Assembly (NCBI RefSeq): GCF_032926325.1
Contig: NZ_CP136709.1
Coordinates: 3,566,501-3,630,500 of the forward strand
Source: Aestuariibaculum lutulentum
GTDB taxonomy: Bacteria; Bacteroidota; Bacteroidia; Flavobacteriales; Flavobacteriaceae
Direction: 5' to 3'
Length of the DNA: 64,000 nucleotides
Shown: positions 18,103 through 26,859 of the stretch, piece after piece
Numbering within the stretch: position 1 is the first letter of the stretch
How the letters are laid out: every line of letters begins with the position of its first letter
Position numbers and translations under genes: made by a program
The notes under the pieces: model-generated
What the model was told of the DNA's origin: nothing
The model's input: the letters and a program-made list of their open reading frames with translations, nothing else
Databases searched by the model: none

Positions 18103-19788
18103 CTAAAAAGGGGCTTCACAAATAATAGTTAACTCCTCTTTGGTTATTGGATGAACAAAAGTTAATTGCTCGGCATGTAAATGCAAGCGGTTTGTTTTAA
18201 CACCGTACAAATCATCTCCAACTATAGGCGTTTTCAACCCTTTACTATGCGCAGCATGAACACGTAACTGATGTGTACGACCGGTTATCGGATAAAAATG
18301 AATTCTGGTCTTACCATTTTCAATAGCCTGAACCTCAAAATTGGTTACAGCAGGTTTACCATACTCGTAACACACTAATTGCTGCGGACGGTTATCTAAA
18401 TCGACACGTAAAGGCAAATCTACCTGACCTGATTTTGTTTTAAGCTCGCCATCTAACAAAGCCACATAACGCTTCTTAACTGTGCGCTCAATAAACTGCT
18501 TCTGCAAATGCTTATGTATACGTTCGTTTTTAGCCACCAATAACAACCCGGAAGTCGACATATCTAAACGATGTACCAATAGCGGACCTTTGGCCTTTGG
18601 TAAATAGGCTTTCATTTTAGTTAATACAGACTCACTAAAGGTTTTCCCTGGTACCGATAAAAACTCATGTGGTTTATTAACTAATAACAAGTAATCATCT
18701 TCGTAAACTATTTCTAAATCCGCCTCATAGCTTATACCCTGCTCTATTGGATTTTCATCAACCTGTAAACCTTGCATCATGTGTCCTAAAATAGGTTCAC
18801 ATTTACTTCGGCAAGAAGGATAAAACTGTTTATGTTTACGTACTTCCGATTTTGGAGAAGCACCCCACCAGAATTCAGCCATTGCAATAGGCTTAAAATC
18901 ATTTTCGTAGGCATATTGAAATAATTTTGGCGCCGCACACTCTCCAGAACCTGCCGGTGGAATTGGTGAGTTCGTATCTTTAAAAATATCCAGTAAATCT
19001 TTAGTTGCTCCTTCAGCATTTAAAAACTGATATTGCTCATGAATGCGTTTCTGTAAGTCTGAAGATTGTGAAGCTCTTTTATTTTTTAAATCGGTTATCG
19101 GCTTTAAAAGACAGTTAAGCGCTTCTTCGACTTCCTTTATTTTTTGTTCCCATTCAAATTTCAAATATTTCAATCGTAACTGATAACCTATACTCTGCTC
19201 CTTTAACTCATTAAAAAATTCCTGAAAAGCGTCATCACTTAAAACAGGTTTAGCTTCATCGCGCCTTTTATTGCGTTTCTTTTTTTCAGCTTTCATCAGT
19301 GTTTTAAACGCTTCAATTTCAGCTTCAGCTAATTTCTTGTTTTCACTTAAAGCATCTTGAGCCTCCTTAAGTTCCGTAGCTGCTTCCAAGGTTTCTATTT
19401 GTCGATTAAAAGCATTTAATTCAGCTTCACCTTTCTTATAAAAACCATCAGTATTTAGAGTGTTATAAATAGGCGGCACAAACCCGGCGAGGTAATTATT
19501 ATCTGATAATTTCCCTGAAAAAGCAGCGAGATAGCCTAAATCTCCCTTTTCATTTTTAACCACCATAACACCAAACATTTTGCCTATAACCAAACCTTCC
19601 ATTTCTGGATCAAGTCCGAAATTATGAAGAAAGTCCGTTTGCGACTCCAGATAAGTTTGTAAATCTTTTGCTGCCTCAATACATAACGGATGCGGCTCAT
19701 AGTAAAATGGAAACGTAAATTTTTTAGGTAACGCTACCGTTTTACTTAAGTTTAAAGTATGAAATCGGGAATCGGAAAAATGAGTCAT
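18103..19788 (-). CDS. RluA-family pseudouridine synthase with long N-terminal extension
   Basis: 561-aa protein; the C-terminal part (about 355-561) is a RluA-type RNA pseudouridine synthase with the catalytic Asp in HRLDMSTSGLLLV (D409), NKPHEFLSVPG and GRTHQLRVHAAHS. The N-terminal 350 residues are an extension: a mixed domain with GKMFGVMVVKNEKG (about 69-82), a Lys/Glu-rich predicted coiled coil (about 120-240) and a Cys-containing stretch ending SCRSKCEPILGHM (about 325-337). This long form is seen in Bacteroidota and some other bacteria. The target is rRNA or tRNA, position not predictable. It has its own promoter and converges on the NmrA-like gene. Confidence 0.88.
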   Translation of the reverse strand: MTHFSDSRFHTLNLSKTVALPKKFTFPFYYEPHPLCIEAAKDLQTYLESQTDFLHNFGLDPEMEGLVIGKMFGVMVVKNEKGDLGYLAAFSGKLSDNNYLAGFVPPIYNTLNTDGFYKKGEAELNAFNRQIETLEAATELKEAQDALSENKKLAEAEIEAFKTLMKAEKKKRNKRRDEAKPVLSDDAFQEFFNELKEQSIGYQLRLKYLKFEWEQKIKEVEEALNCLLKPITDLKNKRASQSSDLQKRIHEQYQFLNAEGATKDLLDIFKDTNSPIPPAGSGECAAPKLFQYAYENDFKPIAMAEFWWGASPKSEVRKHKQFYPSCRSKCEPILGHMMQGLQVDENPIEQGISYEADLEIVYEDDYLLLVNKPHEFLSVPGKTFSESVLTKMKAYLPKAKGPLLVHRLDMSTSGLLLVAKNERIHKHLQKQFIERTVKKRYVALLDGELKTKSGQVDLPLRVDLDNRPQQLVCYEYGKPAVTNFEVQAIENGKTRIHFYPITGRTHQLRVHAAHSKGLKTPIVGDDLYGVKTNRLHLHAEQLTFVHPITKEELTIICEAPF

Positions 19789-19809
19789 ATCGGCTTGTAA
19801 AAATCACTG

Positions 19810-19817
19810 CAAAGATA
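19810..19817 (-). promoter_or_regulatory. -7 box of the RluA-like gene
   Basis: Minus-strand TATCTTTG, exact TAnnTTTG, 21 bp before the ATG at 19788. Confidence 0.5.
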
Positions 19818-19855
19818 AAAGATTTAACTCTTTTCAATTGAATTCTTAAGACATT

Positions 19856-20263
19856 CTATGAGTCCAGATAATTTCCTGAAGAAATTAATCGCAAGTTTAA
19901 AACAGACTTATTATACAAATACACCCAGGTTTTTACGGTATGTCCTGCTTCCAGAAACGCCTCGACAACCACACGTTTAAACAGCCCCTTTTCGGTTTCA
20001 AGAGATTCTATACCTTCGTAATCATCTAATATGCTGAACACCTTTTCGGCTTCTGAAATTTCATAAATCTTTCCATAAACCTTATCCTGCAGTGTATCGC
20101 TTAAAACAGCTCCCGGAAATTCCTCGACGTCGTATAATTTACCACAAAAAAAACCTCTCCCTACAAATTCTGAATGTTTGCCTAAAAACTCAGACATGTC
20201 GTTTTTACTATCTTCCAATAAAGTTCCGTAAACAAATAAGTACGTTGTACGCGTATTATACAT
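19856..20263 (-). CDS. gamma-glutamylcyclotransferase-like (AIG2/GGACT) protein
   Basis: 135-aa cytoplasmic protein with the family's opening LFVYGTLLEDSKN (about 9-21), in which the YGTL loop binds the gamma-glutamyl moiety, followed by GRGFFCGKLYDVEEFPGAV and YGKIYEISEAEKVFSILDDYEG (catalytic Glu in this region). The family turns gamma-glutamyl amines or dipeptides into 5-oxoproline. Interestingly a 5-oxoprolinase operon (pxpABC) lies about 7 kb away, though the two are not linked. Downstream of ytxJ with an 18-bp gap, so probably cotranscribed with it. Confidence 0.8.
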   Translation of the reverse strand: MYNTRTTYLFVYGTLLEDSKNDMSEFLGKHSEFVGRGFFCGKLYDVEEFPGAVLSDTLQDKVYGKIYEISEAEKVFSILDDYEGIESLETEKGLFKRVVVEAFLEAGHTVKTWVYLYNKSVLNLRLISSGNYLDS

Positions 20264-20281
20264 GTTTTATAAATCGTATTT

Positions 20282-20671
20282 TTAAATATATTTCTCTAAA
20301 TCTAAGTCGTTAATTCCTCCATGGCTATTATGTATTTTAACCTCGCCATTTTTAATAACTAATAATTGAGGAGATTCGTGATAAACACCAAATTTTTGAG
20401 CGATTTGGTTTGATATTTCTCTGTAATTCAATAAATCGAGATAATATAAATCGGCCTGATCTTCTGAAACGCGATAATCCGATTCAAACTGATTTTTAAC
20501 CATACGACTGATACCACATCGCGTAGAGTGTTTAAAAATAATTTGAGGTTTTTCCGATGATTTATTTTCAATATCATCAAGCTGCCCCAACGAATTTAAA
20601 TCAATCCAAGGTAGAGCCTTAACCTCTTTTTGTTCCGACGAACTTTTTAAAAATTTATTAAATATTCCCAT
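20282..20671 (-). CDS. ytxJ: bacillithiol-system redox protein YtxJ (monothiol bacilliredoxin)
   Basis: 129-aa thioredoxin-fold protein. HSTRCGISRM holds the single redox Cys (C52, TRCGIS), followed by the DLYYLDLLNYREISNQIAQKFGVYHESPQLLVIKNG core with the cis-Pro of ESPQ. YtxJ proteins are proposed to remove bacillithiol from protein mixed disulfides, so the host likely makes bacillithiol, as many Bacteroidota do. It is upstream of the gamma-glutamylcyclotransferase-like gene on the same strand. Confidence 0.88.
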   Translation of the reverse strand: MGIFNKFLKSSSEQKEVKALPWIDLNSLGQLDDIENKSSEKPQIIFKHSTRCGISRMVKNQFESDYRVSEDQADLYYLDLLNYREISNQIAQKFGVYHESPQLLVIKNGEVKIHNSHGGINDLDLEKYI

Positions 20672-20755
20672 ATATTTATTCTATTCTTTAGCATAAGTCG
20701 AATCTATTTCCAAACCTTACAACTGACTAATCGTCATCTAAAAATCAAATAAATA

Positions 20756-20768
20756 AGACATTTTGTCT
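20756..20768. promoter_or_regulatory. inverted repeat upstream of clpB
   Basis: AGACA-TTT-TGTCT, a perfect 5-3-5 dyad 97 bp before the clpB start. No exact TAnnTTTG box is seen in the clpB leader, so a dedicated stress promoter or operator is possible; the function is unproven. Confidence 0.3.
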
Positions 20769-20864
20769 CTCTGCTTGAGATGGTAAGATTATTGACTTAT
20801 TGAATGTGTAAAGAAACTAAATTTTAATGAATCGCTCCGGCGAAACACAAATAAAAGAACACTT

Positions 20865-23471
20865 ATGAACTTACATAATTATACCATTAAATCGCAAGAA
20901 GCCATACAACAGGCGCAGCAAATAGCGCAAGGCTTCAGCAATCAACAAATAGAAAACGAACACCTGTTTAAAGGTATTCTTGAGGTTGATGAAAATGTAC
21001 TCCCATTCATTTTAAAAAAACTGAATGTAAATATTAGCATCTTAGAACAGGCATTAGACAAACAAATTGAAAGTTTCTCTAAAGTTACTGGCAGTGAATT
21101 AATGCTATCTCGTGAAGCGGGAAAAACACTCAATGAAGCCTCTATTATTGCTAAAAAGATGAAAGATGAATATGTTTCAATAGAACATTTAATCATCGCT
21201 ATTTTTAAATCGAATAGTAAAATAGCCCAAATGCTAAAAGACCAAGGCGTTACCGAAAAAGCCTTGACTGCAAGTATTCAGGAATTACGTAAAGGCGAAA
21301 ATGTAACTTCTCAAAGCCAAGAGGAAACCTATAACGCCTTGAATAAATATGCAAAAAATCTAAATCAGTTAGTTAAAGACGGCAAACTAGATCCGGTTAT
21401 TGGTCGTGATGAAGAAATTCGTAGAATACTTCAAATTCTGTCACGCCGAACCAAAAACAATCCTATTCTCGTAGGTGAACCCGGAACTGGTAAAACAGCC
21501 ATTGCCGAAGGTTTAGCACACAGAATTGTGGACGGCGACATTCCTGAAAACCTAAAAGACAAACAAATTTTCGCTCTGGATATGGGTGCTTTAATAGCAG
21601 GCGCCAAATACAAAGGCGAATTTGAAGAACGCTTAAAAGCCGTTGTTAAAGAAGTAACAACCAGCGAAGGTGATATTGTATTATTTATCGATGAGATTCA
21701 CACTCTTGTTGGTGCTGGTGGTGGTCAAGGCGCTATGGATGCCGCAAACATCTTAAAACCAGCCTTAGCACGTGGTGAACTGCGTGCCATAGGTGCCACT
21801 ACGTTAGACGAGTATCAAAAATACTTTGAAAAAGATAAAGCCTTAGAGCGACGTTTCCAAAAAGTAATGGTTGATGAACCCGATACTGAAAGCGCCATCT
21901 CGATTTTACGCGGTATTAAAGAAAAATATGAAACTCACCATAAAGTTCGTATTAAAGACGAAGCCATTATTGGTGCTGTAGAATTATCTCAACGCTACAT
22001 CACTAATCGATTCTTACCAGACAAAGCTATAGACTTAATGGATGAGGCGGCTTCAAAATTACGTATGGAAATTAACTCGAAACCAGAAGAACTTGATGTT
22101 TTAGACAGAAAGATTATGCAATTGGAAATCGAGATTGAAGCTATTAAACGCGAAAAAGACGAAGCTAAATTAAAAGCCTTACAGGCCGATTTAGCCAATA
22201 TTAAAGAACAACGTAACGAGATTAACGCGAAGTGGAAAAGTGAAAAAGAAGTTGTAGATAATATTCAAAACACAAAACAGGATATTGAAAACTATAAACT
22301 GGAAGCCGAACGTGCTGAGCGTGACGGTGACTATGGCAAAGTAGCCGAATTGCGTTATGGTAAAATAAAAGAAGCTCAGGAGCAATTAGAAGACTACCAA
22401 AAACAATTGAAAGCACAGTCTGAAAACTCTTTAATTAAAGAAGAAGTTACTTATGATGATATTGCCGAAGTTGTTGCAAAATGGACCGGAATTCCTGTAA
22501 CCAAAATGCTCCAAAGCGAACGCGAAAAGCTCTTAAAACTTGAAGACGAATTACATAAACGCGTAGTTGGACAAGAAGAAGCCATTGAAGCTGTGAGTGA
22601 TGCCGTTCGCAGAAGTCGTGCAGGGTTGCAAAATCCTAAAAAGCCAATTGGAACCTTCTTATTTTTAGGAACAACAGGAGTTGGTAAAACCGAATTAGCA
22701 AAAGCATTGGCTGAATATCTGTTTGATGACGAAAACGCCATGACACGTATCGATATGAGCGAATATCAGGAACGCCACGCAGTAAGCCGTTTAGTTGGTG
22801 CGCCTCCAGGATATGTTGGTTACGACGAAGGTGGTCAGTTAACCGAAGCTGTAAGACGCAAACCGTATTCTGTTGTGTTATTGGATGAAATCGAAAAAGC
22901 GCATCCGGACACCTTCAACATCTTATTACAGGTATTGGATGAAGGTCACTTAACAGATAACAAAGGACGTGTAGCTGACTTTAAAAACACTATTATTATT
23001 ATGACATCAAATATTGGTAGTCAAATAATCCAAGACCGTTTTGAAGCCACTAAAGACCTTGATTCTGCAATTGAATCAGCTAAAGTTGACGTGCTTGCTT
23101 TATTAAAACAAAGTGTGAGACCAGAGTTTTTAAACCGTATAGACGACACCATTATGTTTACACCTCTATCTAAGGAAAACATTAAGGATATTGTAGGCTT
23201 ACAACTAAAGAGCATCACTAAAATGATTAACAAACAAGGCATCACTTTTGATGCCACTCAGGAAGCGATTGATTATTTAGCCGAAAAAGGATACAATCCT
23301 GAATATGGCGCCAGACCTGTAAAACGTGTTATTCAAAAAGAAGTTTTAAATGCTTTAAGTAAAGAAATACTCGCAGGAACGGTAAATACCGATAGTATTA
23401 TTTTATTGGATGCTTTTGATGACAAACTTGTATTTAGAAATCAAAGTGATTTGGTTTCACAAGAAGTCTAA
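20865..23471 (+). CDS. clpB: ATP-dependent disaggregase ClpB
   Basis: 868-aa AAA+ chaperone that, with DnaK, rescues aggregated proteins. The Clp N-domain (1-145) is followed by AAA-1 with Walker A GEPGTGKT (204-211), a long middle coiled coil typical of ClpB (about 410-530), and AAA-2 with GTTGVGKT near residue 605. Sensor and D2 C-terminal sequences (NPEYGARPVKRVIQKEV) are intact. It is a single-gene unit bounded by a strong terminator. Confidence 0.98.
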   Translation: MNLHNYTIKSQEAIQQAQQIAQGFSNQQIENEHLFKGILEVDENVLPFILKKLNVNISILEQALDKQIESFSKVTGSELMLSREAGKTLNEASIIAKKMKDEYVSIEHLIIAIFKSNSKIAQMLKDQGVTEKALTASIQELRKGENVTSQSQEETYNALNKYAKNLNQLVKDGKLDPVIGRDEEIRRILQILSRRTKNNPILVGEPGTGKTAIAEGLAHRIVDGDIPENLKDKQIFALDMGALIAGAKYKGEFEERLKAVVKEVTTSEGDIVLFIDEIHTLVGAGGGQGAMDAANILKPALARGELRAIGATTLDEYQKYFEKDKALERRFQKVMVDEPDTESAISILRGIKEKYETHHKVRIKDEAIIGAVELSQRYITNRFLPDKAIDLMDEAASKLRMEINSKPEELDVLDRKIMQLEIEIEAIKREKDEAKLKALQADLANIKEQRNEINAKWKSEKEVVDNIQNTKQDIENYKLEAERAERDGDYGKVAELRYGKIKEAQEQLEDYQKQLKAQSENSLIKEEVTYDDIAEVVAKWTGIPVTKMLQSEREKLLKLEDELHKRVVGQEEAIEAVSDAVRRSRAGLQNPKKPIGTFLFLGTTGVGKTELAKALAEYLFDDENAMTRIDMSEYQERHAVSRLVGAPPGYVGYDEGGQLTEAVRRKPYSVVLLDEIEKAHPDTFNILLQVLDEGHLTDNKGRVADFKNTIIIMTSNIGSQIIQDRFEATKDLDSAIESAKVDVLALLKQSVRPEFLNRIDDTIMFTPLSKENIKDIVGLQLKSITKMINKQGITFDATQEAIDYLAEKGYNPEYGARPVKRVIQKEVLNALSKEILAGTVNTDSIILLDAFDDKLVFRNQSDLVSQEV

Positions 23472-23489
23472 CTCCAAACTTATTAATTA

Positions 23490-23525
23490 AAAACAAAAGG
23501 TTACCAAAAGGTAACCTTTTGTTTT
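23490..23525 (+). terminator. clpB terminator
   Basis: Perfect 16-bp stem AAAACAAAAGGTTACC/GGTAACCTTTTGTTTT with an AAAA loop, 18 bp after the clpB stop codon. Confidence 0.93.
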
Positions 23526-23826
23526 ATACATAAACCACAACTCCACAAATAGACATCAAACACCACTAAATCAAATAATTACAAGTAACATAAAGACAAA
23601 ATACAAATAAATCAGTTGTTTTTTCTTTCATTATAAATTAAAATTTTATAATTTAACATAGCACCAATTACAATAATCTAAAAACTATACTGTTAATAAA
23701 ATGAGCCTAAAACAATAAAAAAACGTTAGTTAAAATTAGTTAAATTTGCCCTCAAACGTAGTCCCCAAAACTACACTACTCGTATATAAAACGAGAATTA
23801 ATAGCATTTAAAACCTACTCATCCCT
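23526..23826. other. AT-rich intergenic region upstream of the first deoC
   Basis: About 300 bp with no coding potential. Only the promoter elements near its right end stand out: the tandem repeat TTAGTTAAA/TTAGTTAAA immediately around the -7 box at 23741. The rest is A/T-rich sequence in which I see no structure. Confidence 0.6.
23741..23748 (+). promoter_or_regulatory. -7 box of the first deoC
   Basis: TAAATTTG, exact TAnnTTTG, 78 bp before the ATG at 23827. It is embedded in two direct copies of TTAGTTAAA. Confidence 0.5.
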
Positions 23827-24486
23827 ATGAATATATCTAAGCATATAGAATATACTCTTTTAAAACCTACAACAACAGAACGCGAAATTATCGACCTTTG
23901 TTACGAGGCTATTCAAAACGATTTTTACGGCGTTTGCATTAACAGCTCTTACGTAGCTTTAGCAAGTCAACTACTTGAAAACTCTCCTACCAAAGTCTGT
24001 TCGGTTGTCGGATTCCCATTTGGCGCTATGTCTACCGAAGCTAAAGTTTTTGAAGCAAAAAAAGCTATTGAGGACGGTGCTGAAGAAATTGAAATGGTTA
24101 TTAATTTAGGCTTCTTAAAAAGCAAAAATTACGTTTCTGTTTTAAAAGACATCAGCGACGTTAAAATGGCAATTGGAAATACTACACTTAAAGTTATTTT
24201 AGAGATTTCAGAATTAAATAAAAATGAAATTATTAAGGCTTGTGAAATCTGTTTAGATGCCAATGTCGATTTCATTAAAACATCCAGTGGGTTTTCAAAA
24301 GGTGGCGCCACATTAACCGCAACAAAAATTATTAAGAAAACCATAAAAGATGCTGCAAAAATAACGGCGTCCGGCGATATTGAAGATCTTGAGACCAGCA
24401 TGAAATATCTGGAAGTAGGTGTGCACCGTATTGGCTTTAACGCACTTCTTAATAAAAAAAACAAAAAAGCAAGACCTATCTTATAG
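23827..24486 (+). CDS. DeoC paralogue with degenerate active site
   Basis: 219-aa protein plainly homologous to deoxyribose-phosphate aldolase and to the next gene, but key positions are changed. The Asp of the normal EIDMV motif is Glu (EIEMVINLG); the Schiff-base Lys is kept (DFIKTSSG); the second catalytic Lys of IKASGGI is Thr (ITASGDI); and the C-terminal phosphate-binding RIGTSAG is RIGFNALLNKKNKK. By analogy with E. coli DeoC (D102, K167, K201), normal aldolase activity is not expected. The frame is intact with its own promoter, so it is probably a neofunctionalised duplicate rather than a decaying gene. Confidence 0.85.
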   Translation: MNISKHIEYTLLKPTTTEREIIDLCYEAIQNDFYGVCINSSYVALASQLLENSPTKVCSVVGFPFGAMSTEAKVFEAKKAIEDGAEEIEMVINLGFLKSKNYVSVLKDISDVKMAIGNTTLKVILEISELNKNEIIKACEICLDANVDFIKTSSGFSKGGATLTATKIIKKTIKDAAKITASGDIEDLETSMKYLEVGVHRIGFNALLNKKNKKARPIL

Positions 24487-24514
24487 TCTAAGTTAGCTTA
24501 TAAAAAATCACCTT

Positions 24515-24589
24515 TAAGTTTAGTAAATATTAATACCTTTGTTGCGTTAATTTTTTTACACGTAAATTGTATTATATTTACTAAACTTA
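24515..24589. promoter_or_regulatory. 16-bp inverted repeat flanking the second deoC promoter
   Basis: TAAGTTTAGTAAATAT (24515-24530) and its exact reverse complement (24574-24589) enclose 43 bp. The -7 box TACCTTTG (24534-24541) lies inside. Each arm contains the small palindrome TTTA-G-TAAA, so the two arms look like two copies of one operator, centres 58 bp apart. Confidence 0.6.
24534..24541 (+). promoter_or_regulatory. deoC: -7 box of the second deoC
   Basis: TACCTTTG, exact TAnnTTTG, 84 bp before the ATG at 24626. Confidence 0.5.
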
Positions 24590-24625
24590 TTTACTTACAC
24601 CTCTTTAAGTATAACCGCAATTATT

Positions 24626-25273
24626 ATGACACACCTAAGCAGTTATATAGACCACACTCTTTTAAAGCCTACAGCTACCGAAGCTGAGATTATAAAGTTA
24701 TGTGAAGAAGCAAAGAAATTCAGATTTTTCTCGGTGTGCACCAATAGTTACTTTACTTCATTAGCCAAAGAACACACCAAAAACAGCAATGTAAAGGTTT
24801 GTACTGTCGTTGGATTTCCATTAGGTGCCATGAGTACCGAAGCCAAAATTTACGAAACCATACAAGCCCTAAAAGATGGTACCGATGAAATTGACATGGT
24901 CATTAATTTAGGTTTACTAAAAGCCAAAGATTATACAGGTGTGGTTAGAGATATTGCTTCGGTTAAAAACCGACTACCAAATCAGGTTTTAAAAGTTATT
25001 ATTGAAACCTGCTACTTAACTGATGATGAAATCATAAAAGCTTGCGAGCTAACCATTCAAGCAGGTGCCGATTTTATAAAAACCTCTACAGGATTTGGTC
25101 CGCATGGCGCAACACTTGAACATGTAAAACTTATGAAATCTACAGCAAACGGTCGTGCAAAAATTAAAGCTTCAGGTGGCATAAAAGATTTTAAAACCGC
25201 CATAGAATATATTAAACTTGGAGTCGATCGCATAGGAACATCGGCAGGCATTACCATTGTTACTGGAAAGTAA
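24626..25273 (+). CDS. deoC: deoxyribose-phosphate aldolase
   Basis: Class I aldolase cleaving 2-deoxyribose-5-phosphate to glyceraldehyde-3-phosphate and acetaldehyde in deoxynucleoside salvage. The 215-aa protein keeps every key element: the Asp of EIDMVINLG, the Schiff-base Lys of DFIKTSTGFG, the second Lys of KIKASGGI and the phosphate-binding RIGTSAG. It follows the degenerate paralogue after 139 bp that include its own promoter and a striking inverted repeat. The stop codon abuts that of the convergent pxpC with no bases between. Confidence 0.96.
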   Translation: MTHLSSYIDHTLLKPTATEAEIIKLCEEAKKFRFFSVCTNSYFTSLAKEHTKNSNVKVCTVVGFPLGAMSTEAKIYETIQALKDGTDEIDMVINLGLLKAKDYTGVVRDIASVKNRLPNQVLKVIIETCYLTDDEIIKACELTIQAGADFIKTSTGFGPHGATLEHVKLMKSTANGRAKIKASGGIKDFKTAIEYIKLGVDRIGTSAGITIVTGK

Positions 25274-26131
25274 TTATTTTAAATATTCCAATAAGCGAAA
25301 CTGAATCGCATCTCCTGTAAACTTTTGCGCTAAAATATTGATCGACGATTCTTTTAGTTGAAACACTCTTGGATACCCTCCTGTAGTCTGACAATCTCGC
25401 ATTAAAACAATCAGCTGCCCCGAAGGTGTCAATTGCACGGTGCCTGGCAATACAGGAGATGTTATAATCGGTTTTAAAGCATTCTCTAAGCGCTCTTCTA
25501 ACTGATACGCCATACGACTATTATTTTTTGAAACTGAAAATATATTTGAAGTCAAAAACTCTTGCTGTTCCTGGGTTAATAAATCAAATTCCGGCCCCTT
25601 AAGCACCTCAATGAAATGACTTTCAAAAACATCATCTTTAACTTTAATTAAGGAGTGTTTATTCATTGAAAACGAAGTTTTTGCATTAATTTCAATAATA
25701 TCATTTTTCAATAAAACATTTTGCTTTGTAATCCCTTTATACATACTTCGGCTCCCCAGCACCTCCTTAGAAAGAAATCCACCTAAAACACCAAGATAAC
25801 CCCGAATGCCTTTTTCGAATTTCTCAAAAGAAAGCACATCCCCCTCGTGTATTTCAATAGGTTTATTTTGTTCAACCAGCCTATCATTAACCTTAGGATT
25901 CATATGTGCTCCTGCAACACAAATAAACGTATTACATTCAAACTGAAGCGTTACCCCCGTCATGGTCATTTCAATAACCGCTAAGTCAGATGCATTTCCT
26001 AAAACCACATTTGCCAAACCTGCCGAATAGCGATCCATGACTCCTGAATACGGCACACCATATTGCTGACAATTGAATCTTCCAAAGTCCTGAATACTAC
26101 TATAAAAACCAGGTTTTAAAACTTTAACCAT
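25274..26131 (-). CDS. pxpC: 5-oxoprolinase subunit C (biotin-dependent carboxyltransferase-like)
   Basis: 285-aa protein of the KipA/PxpC family; it opens with VLKPGFYSSIQDFGRFNCQQYG and contains GVMDRYSAGLANVVLGN and the C-terminal MRDCQTTGGYPRV, all typical. With PxpA and PxpB it forms the ATP-dependent prokaryotic 5-oxoprolinase, which opens 5-oxoproline to glutamate. Its start overlaps pxpB by 8 bp. It is last in the operon and its stop codon touches that of deoC, so no separate terminator fits between them. Confidence 0.93.
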   Translation of the reverse strand: MVKVLKPGFYSSIQDFGRFNCQQYGVPYSGVMDRYSAGLANVVLGNASDLAVIEMTMTGVTLQFECNTFICVAGAHMNPKVNDRLVEQNKPIEIHEGDVLSFEKFEKGIRGYLGVLGGFLSKEVLGSRSMYKGITKQNVLLKNDIIEINAKTSFSMNKHSLIKVKDDVFESHFIEVLKGPEFDLLTQEQQEFLTSNIFSVSKNNSRMAYQLEERLENALKPIITSPVLPGTVQLTPSGQLIVLMRDCQTTGGYPRVFQLKESSINILAQKFTGDAIQFRLLEYLK

Positions 26132-26855
26132 AAACCTCCTTACTTTCTACTTGATACAACCCGGCTTCAACCAATGCCTTTATGCCATTATACTCTTCAA
26201 GAGATACCGGTTTGAATTTTATTTTATCTCCTGGCTTAACAAAACACGGTAATTTCTTATCTATATCAAACAAAGATACAGGCGTGTTCCCTATAATATT
26301 CCAGCCACCAGGACTTGCCATTGGATAAATTCCAGTTTGATTTCCTCCAATAGCCACGGCTCCTTTTTCGACTTGTAATCGTGGGGTTGATTTTCGAGGC
26401 GTATTCAGCCTTTCATTCAGGCCTCCTAAATATAAAAATCCAGGTAAAAAACCGATAAAATAAGTTGTGTAAATCGATTCGGAATGCAGCTGAATAATTT
26501 CGGATTTAGACATCTTTTTTTGTTCGGACAACTCCTCTAAATCCAGCCCTAAAACATCATCGTAACACACAGGAACTACCCATTGCCTAAAACTTAGTTC
26601 TTCAGCCTCACTTTTCTTATCATAGATTTTCTTTATAGTTGATATTTCAGGTTTTAAATTTTCAACACAAAAATCATAAATAACTAATAATGAGCAATAT
26701 GATTGCTTAACCTCAAGTATTTGTTTAAGATTAAATTTTTCAATTTTCAACTTAAAACTAAGCACATCTTTTAAAATATTCTCGCTTATTTCCTGTGGCC
26801 ATTCTATTAGAACAGCACGTTCACCATAGAGTTTATACGATAGATTATACTTCAT
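26124..26855 (-). CDS. pxpB: 5-oxoprolinase subunit B
   Basis: 243-aa KipI/PxpB protein. Characteristic sequences are IYTTYFIGFLPGFLYLGGL (about 130-148), TPRKSTPRLQVEKGAVAIGG and GIYPMASPGGWNIIGNTP. It forms the PxpBC part of 5-oxoprolinase that phosphorylates 5-oxoproline. The gene begins 4 bp after pxpA and overlaps pxpC, a translationally coupled arrangement. Confidence 0.93.
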   Translation of the reverse strand: MKYNLSYKLYGERAVLIEWPQEISENILKDVLSFKLKIEKFNLKQILEVKQSYCSLLVIYDFCVENLKPEISTIKKIYDKKSEAEELSFRQWVVPVCYDDVLGLDLEELSEQKKMSKSEIIQLHSESIYTTYFIGFLPGFLYLGGLNERLNTPRKSTPRLQVEKGAVAIGGNQTGIYPMASPGGWNIIGNTPVSLFDIDKKLPCFVKPGDKIKFKPVSLEEYNGIKALVEAGLYQVESKEVYG

Positions 26856-26859
26856 AAAC

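Noticed and set aside
24515..24589. Invertible promoter like those of Bacteroides capsule loci
   Set aside because: The enclosed segment is only 43 bp, far shorter than known invertible promoters, and no recombinase gene is near; a pair of operators is simpler. Kept as an operator pair only.
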